Under the pieces are notes generated by a model. The model was not told where the DNA came from. It searched no databases and worked only from the letters and a program-made list of their open reading frames with translations. Positions 11,080 through 20,682 of a stretch of 64,000 nucleotides of DNA are shown one piece after another (position 1 is the stretch's first letter; the number at the start of each line of letters is the position of its first letter). The position numbers were made by a program, and so were the translations under genes. Source of the DNA: Vombatus ursinus (lineage: Eukaryota; Chordata; Mammalia; Diprotodontia; Vombatidae); assembly GCF_900497805.2 (NCBI RefSeq), contig NW_020954588.1, forward strand, positions 7,484,464-7,548,463, in the 5' to 3' direction.

Positions 11080-11560
11080 GATACATCATTTCATGAGAAC
11101 CTTGATCTTTACAAACTTCATGATAAACATTTGCAAAAAGGTCACAAAGAAGATAATTACAACTTATGGGTCAACATCTGGTGCAGAGGATGAGAAGGTT
11201 AAAAAATTAAAATTCTACCAATAATTCGATGAGAACCTTCAAAACTAATTAACAAAAATTTGAATGGTTGGTGACTTCAATGCAAAGGCAGGCATAAGGG
11301 GAAATGAGAAAAGCATGGTAGAAAACATGGTTCAGGAGTAAGAAACCAAGGGCTTTAGACTATATAGAACTCTTAAGCCTATATACCAAATCATGATTAC
11401 CAGAAGAAGCATCTGGATGCACTGGACATGGTGGAACATAATAAATACTTACAAGTTTTTGACTATTGATTGAGCATCAAATGACATTTAAAAAATGAAA
11501 TTGCTTATATTCTAATAGATAGGAAATGACTGGTTACTACTGTAGAAGTCTCTTTATAAT
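11080..11560 (+). mobile_element. RTE-clade LINE endonuclease fragment
   Basis: Plus-strand translation gives YGSTSGAEDEKV and, at 11270-11293, GDFNAKAG. Both are conserved blocks of the APE-like endonuclease of RTE non-LTR retrotransposons (family pattern YAPTS..EDE and GDFNAKVG). A WTWW-like word follows near 11420, where the family has TWxSPxG. Stops and frameshifts make it inactive. The reverse transcriptase part is absent. Confidence 0.7.
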
Positions 11561-11671
11561 AGATTATTTATGTGTATAATAAGAGCTCTCCACTAAAATC
11601 TTCCCCATGCCTTCCCTATGATCCTTTGTTCTTGAAGGTTATGCTAGTGAAGCTTGGTAACGTCTATCAAG

Positions 11672-11846
11672 ATCATCAGCTTATAGCCAATCTTTTAATG
11701 AGCTTCACTAGGTGGGCTCTCAGAGGGATGATATTATACTCCATCACTGGCTTAGAGTTCAGTCCCAGTGATGTATTAACTATAAGGTTGTCATCCAAGG
11801 ACCCACCTAGCTAAACTCAGGACAAGATTGGCTATAGACTAATGAT
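11672..11846. mobile_element. 175-bp palindromic element (foldback MITE candidate)
   Basis: Left arm 11672-11720 and right arm 11798-11846 are imperfect reverse complements: TATAGCCAATCTT with AAGATTGGCTATA, and CTAGGTGGG with CCCACCTAG. A second inner pair, ATCACTGG and CCCAGTGAT, lies in the loop near 11743-11772, so nearly the whole segment folds on itself. Family unknown. Confidence 0.75.
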
Positions 11847-11879
11847 TTTTCCTATAGAAACTTTCAAAGATTTGAGTTT

Positions 11880-11945
11880 TAGAGGAAGGGTGATCTGCAT
11901 TGGTGGGGACAGAACCCATACCAATGAAATGAATGAATCCTTGAA
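11880..11945 (+). repeat. SINE 3' fragment (WALLSI-like)
   Basis: GTGATCTGCATTGGTGGGGA and ATACCAATGAAATGAATG match the 3' half of the SINE at 4785-5010. Confidence 0.55.
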
Positions 11946-12206
11946 GTACTGAATTATAGTGACAAAAACAATTTTTACCAATGGTAAAAGGAGACTCATT
12001 TTCTTGTACTCTACTCTTAAGGAGTTTACTTCTAATGAGAAAATAGTGGGACATTTAAAAAATTAACATTTAAAATCTTATCATTGAATATAGCATGAGT
12101 TAAATGTGTAAGATTCATAGTATTCAGAGATCATTTAGTTGAGGACTGATGGGAGAAAATCTTGGATTTTCCCCAAATTGTGTTATTTAATAATAATCAT
12201 TTCTCT
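11946..12206. other. Unique AT-rich DNA
   Basis: No recognised element. Confidence 0.4.
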
Positions 12207-12378
12207 CAGTGTTCTTGACCTACATTCACAGACCCTATTTATTTCAATATAATCAGTTTCCTTTGTAATCCTTTGTGTTTTATTTTCCGCATTTAAGAAT
12301 ATTATTCTGAGGAGAGGTCCATAGGCTTCACCAAACTGCCAAAAAGACCCATGACACCAAAAAAGGTGAAGAACCCTG
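12207..12378. mobile_element. hAT-like MITE
   Basis: Terminal inverted repeats CAGTGTTCTTGACCT (12207-12221) and AGGTGAAGAACCCTG (12364-12378) agree at 13 of 15 positions. The 8-bp flanks are no longer clearly alike. About 172 bases, non-coding. Confidence 0.75.
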
Positions 12379-12379
12379 A

Positions 12380-12528
12380 TCTAGTCCAAGAGCCTCATTT
12401 TATAAATAAGGAAGCTGAGACCTAGAGAGACAAAGTGACTTGCCCAAATTTGTACAGACGACAAGTGGGAGGACTGGGATCCAGATCCAGTTCTTCTGCC
12501 TTCAAACCCGGTGTTGTTTTTACTAGTT
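12380..12528 (+). repeat. MIR/THER CORE-SINE
   Basis: ATCTAGTCCAAGAGCCTCAT, GAAGCTGAGACCTAGAGAGA and GTGACTTGCCCAAATTTGTA in MIR order. Confidence 0.85.
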
Positions 12529-12664
12529 AGCACTGTGATTTCATTAATATGGGGAACCCCAAGAGGAGGAGACTCCTTCTACCAATGCGGGTGGATGTCT
12601 TTTCTGTGACTTCTAGTCTTAGAGTTTCCTAGAGCCAGGATGTATCAGAGACAGTACTTGTGCT

Positions 12665-12665
<1 letters not shown>

Positions 12666-12704
<39 letters not shown>
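12666..12704. repeat. (AAT)n microsatellite
   Basis: About a dozen uninterrupted AAT units directly precede a MIR copy, probably grown from an A/T-rich junction. Confidence 0.95.
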
Positions 12705-12705
<1 letters not shown>

Positions 12706-12962
12706 TAGCTAATGTTTAAATAGTTCTTGCTGTGTGCCAGATACTGTGCTAAATTCTTTATAATTATCTTATCTGATCCTCACAATGACTCTGCAAGGTA
12801 GATATTATTATCTCCATTTTACACATGAGGAAACTGAGGCAAAAAGATGTCTAGTGACTTGCCCGGGGTCACACAGCCAATAAATGTCTGAGGCCAGATT
12901 TGAACTCAGTTCTTCCTGACTCCAGGCCTGGCACTCTATCCACTGAGCCACCTAACTACCCC
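12703..12962 (+). repeat. MIR, full length
   Basis: AATAGCTAATGTTTAAATAG head, GTGTGCCAGATACTGTGC, GAGGAAACTGAGGC, GTCACACAGCC and CCACTGAGCCACC end. Confidence 0.95.
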
Positions 12963-13261
12963 TTTACTTTTTTGCTCTTTTTCTGGTGTACTAAAATAGT
13001 GCTCTCATATTTTTATTAACTTGAAGACGGTTTTAGATGTGTAATGATAAGAAAAGGTAGCATTCATGTGACCCTTTAAGGTTTACAAAGCACAAAGTAA
13101 CTATGGCAGGAGACCTAAGTGTTCTTCTCTATTCCTCACTCTGTCCCCATGTCTAGTGATAAAGTTTTGTGGCTTCTTTCATCACAATATCTCTCTCATG
13201 TGCCTCCTTCTGTGCTCCAACATTGCCACCATTGTGGTACAGGCTCTTATCCCCTCAAGCC

Positions 13262-13504
13262 TACGGCAGCTAGCTGGTACAGTGGATAGAGCTAAAGTCA
13301 AGAAGAACTGAGTTTGAATCCAGCCTCAAATATTTACTAGCTGTGTGACCTAGGCAAGTCACTTAACCTCTGTTTGCCTCAGTTTCCACATCTGTAAAAT
13401 GGAGATAATAATAGAACCTACCTTGCAGGGCTGTTGTCAAGATCAAATGAGATAATTGTAAAGTGCTTAGCACAGTTCTTGGTGCATAGTGAATTCTATT
13501 AACT
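13262..13504 (+). repeat. MAR1-type SINE
   Basis: GGCAGCTAGCTGGTACAGTG head, TGTGTGACCTAGGCAAGTCA core and the 3' part GCAGGGCTGTTGTCAAGATC with AAGTGCTTAGCACAGTTCTT. Confidence 0.93.
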
Positions 13505-13640
13505 CTTCTTCTTTTCCTCCTCCTTTCTTCTCCTCCACCTCCTCTTCCTTCTTCTTTCTTCTTCTCCTCCTCCCTTTCCCTCTCCTTCTCCCTCTTTCTC
13601 CCTCTTGCCCTCCTCCTCTTTCTCTCTGCCTTGTCTTTTT
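13505..13640. repeat. Polypyrimidine tract
   Basis: About 135 bases almost wholly C/T on the plus strand (TCC/CTT mixtures), growing out of the SINE 3' end. The minus frame over it is a low-complexity R/E/K/G run, not a protein. Such tracts can form triplex (H-) DNA. Confidence 0.95.
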
Positions 13641-14208
13641 CCACTCTAGTCCATCCTCCACTCAGATATAAAATCGATTTTCTGAAAGTGGAGGTCTTCC
13701 TATTCAATAAACTCCAGTGACCTGCTCTCACCTCTAGAATCAAATATAAAATCCTCTGTAGTTCAAAGCTATTCATAACATGCACTCCTCCCCCCTACAT
13801 TTATATTGTTGTCACACCTTACTCCCCTCCACATATCCTATAATCCAGTGACTCTGGCCTCCGGGACACAAGGCATTCCCTCTTCTAACTCTGGGCATTT
13901 TCCGTGTTGTCCCCCAAGCCTGGAACTCTCTCTTCATCCTGCCTTCTGGCTTACTTTAAAACCCAGCTACACTCTCACCTTCTACAAGAAGTTTTTCCTG
14001 ATCCCCCTTGATGCTAGTGCCCTCCCTCTGTTGATCATCTATAATTTATTCTGAATATGCCTTATTTGTACTAAATGGTTTACATGTTTTCTCTCCCATT
14101 AGACTGAATCCCTTGAGAACAGGGATTTTGTTTTTGGCCTTTCTTTGTAGCCCCAGCATTTGTCTTGGTGCATAGTAGGTTCTTAATAAATGCTTGTTGA
14201 CTCGACTT
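13640..14208 (+). mobile_element. L2 ORF2 end and 3' UTR
   Basis: AATCAAATATAAAATCCTCT, then CTACAAGAAGTTTTTCCTGA, then GAACAGGGATTTTG and ATAGTAGGTTCTTAATAAAT, the expected order for the last part of L2. The copy ends at TGCTTGTTGACT. 5' truncated and decayed. Confidence 0.85.
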
Positions 14209-14244
14209 GCTTAATAAGTACTTTTTGTTAACGGATTGGTTGAA

Positions 14245-14412
14245 CCTCATAACTCAGTGAGGTAACAATTGCAGGAATTATTATCTCTATTTTATAGATG
14301 AAAAAAATTAAGCCTGTTTAAACAACTTATCTATGGTCACACAGTTTACACATGTTAGAGGCAGGATTTGTATCCATCTGTCTTCTGATTCTAAGTCCAG
14401 TTGTCTGGCTTC
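14245..14412 (+). repeat. MIR fragment
   Basis: CCTCATAACTCAGTGAGGTA, ATTATCTCTATTTTATAGAT and GGTCACACAGTTTACACATG in MIR order. Confidence 0.75.
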
Positions 14413-15004
14413 TTGCCTTTGTTTTTATTTTGAACCTGTCTTTTTAAGGACTTCATTTATTAGTGCAGTTCTGGGCTGAAGCAGATGACAAGCTGACAAT
14501 TTGAAGGCTGCATTGTGTCAACTCATTAAATGTTAAAAGCTGTCAGGGAACTCCTTGATGACCTTGAATGGTTTTTCTGCAGTGGATCTGTGGGAGAACA
14601 AAGGAAAAATCATCTGGAATGAGAAATCATGGATTAATTGGGGTTTAGGATGGGTTAGTTAGTCTTGGATTAAGGAGTGGCTGTATCAGCAAGATCACAC
14701 ATCTACTGAAGTGTTGTAGCTTCGTTTAGCCATGTAAATCAATGACTCAATCAGTAAATATTTATGAAACACCTACCATGTGCTGCCAGTCCAGTAGAAT
14801 TCCTTGTCTAGTTAAAATAATTTTCACTCAACTTTTTTTTTTGTCCAGACTAAATAACTCTCATGTAGCATTATTCCTCGGTGTAACTTTCCTAACTTTA
14901 ATCATAATTATTCTCCTTTTTAAAAAATTAAAAAAAAAATTTTAAAAGTGTATTTTTATTCATTCCTCCCTTCATTGTAGAGTTGGAGAGTTATTGATGT
15001 AGGG
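14413..15004. other. Unique DNA
   Basis: 14413-14735 has no recognised repeat. A short L2-like 3' end in reverse (CACCTACCATGTGCTGCCAG) lies near 14740-14795, followed by AT-rich sequence. Confidence 0.4.
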
Positions 15005-15224
15005 CAATGGTTCTCAAAATGTAGGCTAGGAACCCCTGAGGTCTCTGAGACCCTTTTGGAGACCCTCAGGCCAAGGTGATTTTCATAATAAGAGCAAAAC
15101 ATTTTAATTTCCAATGTGGTAAAAATCAACAGATACACCCCACAAAAACAAAAACTCTTTGCGGGTCCTCAAACATTTTAGGAGTATAAAGGGGTTCTGA
15201 GCCAAAAAAGTTTAAGAACCACTA
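15005..15224. mobile_element. hAT-like MITE
   Basis: Terminal inverted repeats CAATGGTTCTCAAA (15005-15018) and TTTAAGAACCACTA (15211-15224) match except at the outer bases and one inner site. The length of 220 bases and lack of coding fit a non-autonomous hAT. No clear 8-bp target duplication remains. Confidence 0.8.
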
Positions 15225-15503
15225 TTATAAATAAAGTATTATATATTTGTCAGACCAGGTCAGTGGAATAGGTGGTTTTGCTTAATTTCCTTTTCTCTAA
15301 TCTTTGTTATAAGGAAGAGTTCATTAGATAGGGGGTGGAGTGAGATATATTTGGAAATTAATATATTATAAAAAGTTAATGGCATTAGTTAAAAAGATTT
15401 TTAACTCTTTAAAATTTTTATTATAAATTTTATAATAAATAAACAGGAACATTTCATTATATAAAGGAGAAGAAAAAAAAGAACTGTATATGAAACCTTG
15501 AAT

Positions 15504-15688
15504 TTCTGTTGTTATTCTATATACTTTGTTATTCTATATATTTTATGTACTATGTTTTACCTATATAGTATGTTATGTACATAGTATATTCTTTGTTATT
15601 CTATATAGTTTATATACTGTTATTCTATGTTTGTTATATATTCTATATAATATATGTTATATTTGTTATTCATAGAATACTTTATTAT
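15504..15688. repeat. AT-rich degenerate tandem repeat
   Basis: A unit close to TTTGTTATTCTATATA recurs at about 15508, 15525 and 15592, with shorter partial units between. It directly abuts the first copy of the 248-bp duplication. Confidence 0.8.
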
Positions 15689-15936
15689 AGCCGCATGTTG
15701 GAAATACTAATTCTAGAGTGGTACATGGCAGGATACAAAGAAACTGGGGCTTGGAGAGATGAAATGATTTATCCATAATCACACAGCTAACCTTTGTGTT
15801 AGGGATCAACTCATCCAAACCCTCTGTTTACAGATGGGGAAACTGAGGCTCAGAGAGGGGAAGGGACTTACTTCAGTTTCTCATGTATGGTGTTCCAGAC
15901 TGATTGGGTGTCACCACATTGTCTTGGACATCACAG
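15689..15936 (+). repeat. 248-bp duplicated segment, copy 1
   Basis: Matches 17972-18219 base for base at a constant offset of 2283, with one mismatch (A at 15918, G at 18201). It contains MIR/THER-like core sequence (ACAGATGGGGAAACTGAGGC). Both edges fall in AT-rich TATA-type DNA, so this copy looks like the inserted one. Confidence 0.97.
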
Positions 15937-16018
15937 TATATAGTATGTTATATGCTGTAATATACATGGTATAGTCCAGGGGCGGTACCAGTCCTGGTAC
16001 AGTCTATCTAATGTAATT

Positions 16019-16042
16019 ATATATACTTTTAAAAGTATATAT
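16019..16042. repeat. 24-bp perfect palindrome
   Basis: Half-site ATATATACTTTT followed by its exact reverse complement, just right of duplication copy 1. Confidence 0.95.
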
Positions 16043-16099
16043 TAAATTTAACTTGGTAGGAACAAATTTGTCTTATTGGTGTCCCCTTCTGAACTTCTT

Positions 16100-16330
16100 T
16101 TTGCTTTCTTCTGTTTATTTAATGTTTTATTGATGTTATTTCTTTGTCAAAAAATTCTATCATTACCCAGTAACTCTACCTCTCCCCTTTTCCCCTTTAT
16201 ATAACAAATCTCTCTTGCAATGAATTAGACATATAAAATAAATTGGCCATATCAGAAAATATATGCCTTATTCTATACCGTTAGTCCATCATTTCTCTAT
16301 AAGTATGTAGAAAAGTCTATTTTCCCCAAA
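16100..16330 (-). mobile_element. L1 3' UTR, old copy
   Basis: Antisense L1 3' end: TGTTTTATTGATGTTATTTC, CTCCCCTTTTCCCC, then AATTGGCCATATCAG and ATATGCCTTATTCTATACCG. Confidence 0.65.
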
Positions 16331-16364
16331 TTAATGTTTTAGAGAACTCTTTAAAAGGATAATT

Positions 16365-16450
16365 TACATTGCTTGCCTTCTCAATTGTTGGAGTAGAGGC
16401 TAGAGGGAGGGAAAGAATTTGGAACTCAAAATTTAAAAAAATGAATACTA
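16365..16450 (+). mobile_element. L1 3' terminus
   Basis: GAGGGAGGGAAAGAATTTGG followed by AACTCAAAATTTAAAAAAAT matches the terminal block of the sense L1 at 27660-27905. A very short 5'-truncated copy, opposite in strand to its neighbour. Confidence 0.65.
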
Positions 16451-17544
16451 ACCTTCCCCCCCCATCAGATAAAATGGTGGTTCATGAAGTGTACCTTAAG
16501 CCCAGAGTAAAAAATTTAAGTTTTGAATTGTGAAAAGTGAATTGATATTGATAGCCAGTGATATGGTTCTTAGAATCCCAGACTCATAGCCTTCGAACTG
16601 GCTGGCACTTCATCCATTTTTTAAACTTTCAGATTAGGCCTAGGGGAAAAAGCCTAGAAAAAATCCATCACTCACCAGAGAAAGGAATATAAGGTTGGGA
16701 ACACTTCAGTTTACCACTAAGATAATTCAGCCTTAGGGAGGGGCAGAAGAGAGAAATTTGGAAGGCAGAGATGATGTTCCAAAATGAGAATGACAACACT
16801 AAATGACATCTCAGCCTAATCTAATGGCCAAAGAGCAAGAATTTGCAAGATAGCTGAAATGCTACCAGTCCTGAAAATATAACAGCAGCTGAATTTTATA
16901 AAAGTTTCTTGATGTGATAGTGAAGTTATCTGTAGGTCACATGGCAATGGTTTTAACAAGTGTATTATACATGTGGATGGCAGATGATTTGATAGGGTAA
17001 GACCTTTGGACATTTTTATTACTATACTCAGGGATTATTAAATAATTAACGAATTTAGTTTCTCCTTTAGTTCCCCTTGTTAGAGTTTCTCATATAGTTC
17101 ATTTCATAGGTTATCATAGTTTTTAGACTCAGAGACTTGCTGGTTGCTAAAGGAAAATCCTTCAGGTATCAAAGTCTTTCCAGAATTTACATTTATTTCA
17201 GACACAGTAGTAAACATGAATGAAAAATTGACTATGCTTAGTAAGGCACTGCTGGGTTAGAAATATATGTTGTATCTCTAGTTTTTTGCACAGTTGCTAG
17301 ATTTCTGTGTTGTTAGAAGCAATTAGGGGAAGGGGGAGAAGCCTTATTTCAGTTTTGAATTAGATGGTGAACCAGGCCTTGTATAGGACCATTTGGTACA
17401 AACTCTTGAAATTTTTACATGTTTCTTACCATTACAATCTTAAGATAAAGAATGGAAGATCAGCTGGAAAGAACTTCAATAATATGGGTTTTTTTCTAAC
17501 ATCAAATTAATGTAATTTATGTTCAATAAACATTGAGTATCTAT
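16451..17544. other. Mostly unique DNA
   Basis: About 1.1 kb; a weak THER-like patch near 16565-16640 is the only hint of a repeat. A 65-codon minus frame is unsupported. Confidence 0.4.
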
Positions 17545-17738
17545 AATATAATAATAATTATAGTCTCCATTTTGCAAAGGGCTTTCATATATTGTCTTAT
17601 TTGATCTTCACAATAACCCTTTGAGGTATTATTATCTTCATTTTAAAGACTGAGGAAACTGAGCCTCAGAGAGGTTAAATACCTTGTACAGGGCCAAGTA
17701 CTTCTTGACTCTAAATCTCATACCCTGTGTTCTATGCC
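17545..17738 (+). repeat. MIR
   Basis: TTTGATCTTCACAATAACCC, GAGGAAACTGAGCCTCAGAG and CTTCTTGACTCTAAATCTCA in MIR order. Confidence 0.85.
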
Positions 17739-17908
17739 AGAGGTGTCAAACATATCCAGATTAAAATATAATTGGGAAATATTTAACAATAAATAAAATG
17801 CAATAGAACATGGAGAATGTTAATATGTGGTTTTCTAAGTCAACACGCACATGCAGAGATCCTCATGTACAGTTCAATGTCCTGTTTCTGTTTGAGTGTG
17901 ACACCAGG
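17738..17908. mobile_element. Non-autonomous DNA transposon
   Basis: Termini AGGTGTCAAACA and TGAGTGTGACACC are near inverted repeats. The interior has TAATTGGGAAATATT, an A-rich stretch and AAGTCAACACG. About 170 bases, related to 2215-2408. Family not assigned. Confidence 0.65.
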
Positions 17909-17971
17909 CATTAAGGAAGACCTGTGCCAGGCACTATGCTGGGCACTGTGGACTCTTCAGTGGAACCCAGG

Positions 17972-18219
17972 AGCCGCATGTTGGAAATACTAATTCTAGA
18001 GTGGTACATGGCAGGATACAAAGAAACTGGGGCTTGGAGAGATGAAATGATTTATCCATAATCACACAGCTAACCTTTGTGTTAGGGATCAACTCATCCA
18101 AACCCTCTGTTTACAGATGGGGAAACTGAGGCTCAGAGAGGGGAAGGGACTTACTTCAGTTTCTCATGTATGGTGTTCCAGACTGATTGGGTGTCACCAC
18201 GTTGTCTTGGACATCACAG
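17972..18219 (+). repeat. 248-bp duplicated segment, copy 2
   Basis: Second copy of 15689-15936, differing at one base. Its right flank continues in MIR-like sequence (18220-18300), so this may be the source locus. Confidence 0.97.
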
Positions 18220-18299
18220 GCTTGTGGGACTCAGAGAAATGAAATCATTTGCCAGGGGTAACACAGGTAATGTTCTAGATCTGTGTGAGTAGACTTTCT

Positions 18300-18500
18300 T
18301 AAAGTCTTCCTTCTGAAATGATTAATTTATTTACATTTTATATGTACTTATCTGTGCACATGTTTGTTTTCTTTTTCCTTTCCCACAATAGAATATAAAC
18401 TTTTTGAGGGCAGAGATTATTTTGGGTTCCCCAGAAAGTAGTACAGTGTCTGGCACTTAGTAGGCACTTACATACTTTTTGAAGGAATGAGTGAATACAA
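18300..18500 (+). repeat. L2 3' UTR
   Basis: GTACTTATCTGTGCACATGT, then AACTTTTTGAGGGCAGAGAT, then CACTTAGTAGGCACTTACAT, the L2 3' order. Confidence 0.8.
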
Positions 18501-18561
18501 AGATGAATCAGAAACATGCCATAAGTTAATAGGAGCAATAAGCCAAACAACTATAATTTTG

Positions 18562-18801
18562 TTCTTGTTATTAATTTGCTTTTCAGTTGTGTCCGACTCT
18601 TCGTGACCCCTTTATGAGGTGTTTTCTTGGCAAAGATACTAGAGTGGTTTGCCATTTCCTTCTCCAGGTCATTTTACAGATGAGGAAACTGAGGCAAATG
18701 GGGTTAAGTGACTTGTCCAGGGTCACACAGCCAGTAGGTGTACTCAGGTCTTTCAGACTCCTGGCCCAACACTCTATCCACTGTGCCACCCAGTTTCCCT
18801 G
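18562..18801 (-). repeat. MAR1-type SINE
   Basis: Reverse copy: GTTGTGTCCGACTCTTCGTG, GGTTTGCCATTTCCTTCTCC, GGGTCACACAGCCAGTAGGT, ending CTCTATCCACTGTGCCACCC. Full length. Confidence 0.95.
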
Positions 18802-18844
18802 CAATGTAGAATAAAACTCACACTGCTACATTGGGTTAAGGCTA

Positions 18845-19042
18845 ATAAAGCACTTTCCTCACAACAACTCTATGAAGTAGGTAGTATGTATATTATTGTT
18901 GCTATATTCCTGAAGGGGAAACTGAGGCCCTGAGAGGTTAAATGATCTTCCAATGATAACACAGCAGGAAGTATCTGAAGTAGGATATGAACCTAGGTAT
19001 TCTTGTCCAGCATGCTGCCCATTACCACATGTTGCTTCTCAT
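18845..19042 (+). repeat. MIR
   Basis: CTCACAACAACTCTATGAAG, GGGGAAACTGAGGCCCTGAG and a decayed right end. Confidence 0.8.
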
Positions 19043-19159
19043 CATTAACCTAAGGGTACTAGGGATAAGTAGTGCAAGTACAAGGTGAGCTTTGAGGAGG
19101 ACTGAGGGATGTTCCCAGTAGGGAGGACTACCATGGGCAGTCAGGGTGTGTCTGGCACA

Positions 19160-19312
19160 GGGATATTACTAGGTCTTGAGTCAGAGGACCTGGGTTCAAA
19201 TCCAAGGGTAGCTACTTATATTTTGGATAATATTGGGTCACTGTGCCTTCAAGGCTTTGATTTCCTTATCTGCAAAATGTCCCCTTTAACTCTAGATCCT
19301 GTGACAGTTTAG
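19160..19312 (+). repeat. Diverged tRNA-related SINE
   Basis: GAGTCAGAGGACCTGGGTTC, CTTATCTGCAAAATG and the closing TCTAGATCCTGTGA mark an old SINE copy. Confidence 0.65.
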
Positions 19313-20178
19313 GTGAAGGCCCTTTGTGTTTTCTCCAGTGACAGAATCTATTTCTGTTATGTTGATATCAATAAGTGAACATATAGATCTGCTTTTAAAA
19401 AAATCTGGTGAGGGATAAATCTCATAGTCCAAGAAGAAAGAGGATGCAAGGACCCTGGGGCAGGGTGTACAGAACATAGAAAACTGAAATAAACATTGGC
19501 TTCATCTCACCTCAACACCCTGCCATTGAACGTCTCTGGATTTTAGCTCCAGTGTTGTTTTTAAGGAGGATGACCCAGGATGGCAGGGAAGAAAAAAACC
19601 CATCACCTTTGGCTGATCTATGATGTTACTAAAAGAACCTTATCAGAAGTAAGGTACAAGCTGCTAAAGGCTGTAGATTCTCTTTCTTCATGTCAACAAC
19701 ACCTAATTCTATCCCCTGAACCTTAGGGATTGGATAATTATTAATTAATGATTGTTCTGTGATATCTCTGTTGTTTGCACAAGGGAGATCAGCTGTTTCT
19801 GTACCAGGATGGTGACCACAGCAACCGAGTGTATGAAGTGAAAAGGATTTCCATATGGTAGACACCATAGTTAAATATATAAAGACACAAGGTCTGGGCT
19901 CGTGGTACATGTGGCTGATTCTCAGAGCCTCAGGGCAAATTTAAGTGTGAAAATTTTAGCCAAATATCCCTCTTTCACCTCACTGTTTTTTTCTCACATT
20001 TGAAGATTCAAAATAAAAAGATACTTAAGGGGAAACATAAAGGATAAAGGAGACACAAAGGAAGGGGTCTCTACCCTATTGTATTGTATATAGCAATACA
20101 ATGATCCAAGACATAAACAGAAGAGGGGAGAGGGAGCAGGGAGGATATACTGAAAGGAGCATTTGGTGTCTTTTTCCA
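19313..20178. other. Unique DNA
   Basis: No recognised repeat. A 93-codon minus frame (19629-19910) shows no domain, signal peptide or splice context I can defend. Confidence 0.4.
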
Positions 20179-20190
20179 GTCTCATTCTTT

Positions 20191-20341
20191 TTTTTTTTAA
20201 TTCGGCTAGGCAATGGGGTTAAGTGACTTGCCCAGGGTCACACAGCTAGTAACCGTTACGTGTCTGAGGCCATATTTGAACTCAGGTCCTCCTGAATCCA
20301 GGGCCAGTGCTCTATCCACTGCTCTACCTAGTTCCCCCTCG
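20191..20341 (-). repeat. WSINE-type SINE with target duplications
   Basis: Poly-T, AAGTGACTTGCCCAGGGTCA, ACTCAGGTCCTCCTGAATCC, CTCTATCCACTGC. GTCTCATTCTTT flanks it at 20179-20190 and 20342-20353 (12-bp target duplication). A fairly young full-length insertion. Confidence 0.93.
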
Positions 20342-20494
20342 GTCTCATTCTTTGTTATATTGCTTTCAATGAATGTGAACTGTTTTGTTGTCTGGTAATG
20401 GCATGACCTAATATACTGGTGGATGGCAAGGGAAAAGGCTTAGCTCTTAGGGACTTCGGTATCTGGCATGTCACTGAATTATGGAATAAATGTA

Positions 20495-20682
20495 GCAAAC
20501 ACGTGGAAGTGATGGATTTGGACTCAGAATTCCTGACTTTGAATCCCATCTGCATGAACTTGAGCAAGACATCTAACTTTTCTAGGTTTTAGTTTTCTCA
20601 TCTTCAAAAATGAGGAAATCGAACTTGAAAATCTCTAAGGTCCCCTTCTGTTCTAGGACAATGATCCTATGATTCTTTATCA
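20495..20682 (+). repeat. Diverged tRNA-related SINE
   Basis: TTTGAATCCCATCTGC, AGTTTTCTCATCTTC and the end words AAGGTCCCCTTCTGTTCTAG and GATCCTATGATTC. Confidence 0.7.

Noticed and set aside
13363-13785. 140-codon minus frame
   Set aside because: It is the complement of a SINE plus the polypyrimidine tract; the R/E/K/G run is low complexity.
16019-16042. 24-bp palindrome considered as a protein operator
   Set aside because: AT-rich vertebrate DNA; more likely simple-sequence structure beside the tandem array.
19629-19910. 93-codon minus frame as a small gene
   Set aside because: No domain, signal peptide or codon evidence; length is within chance for 64 kb.
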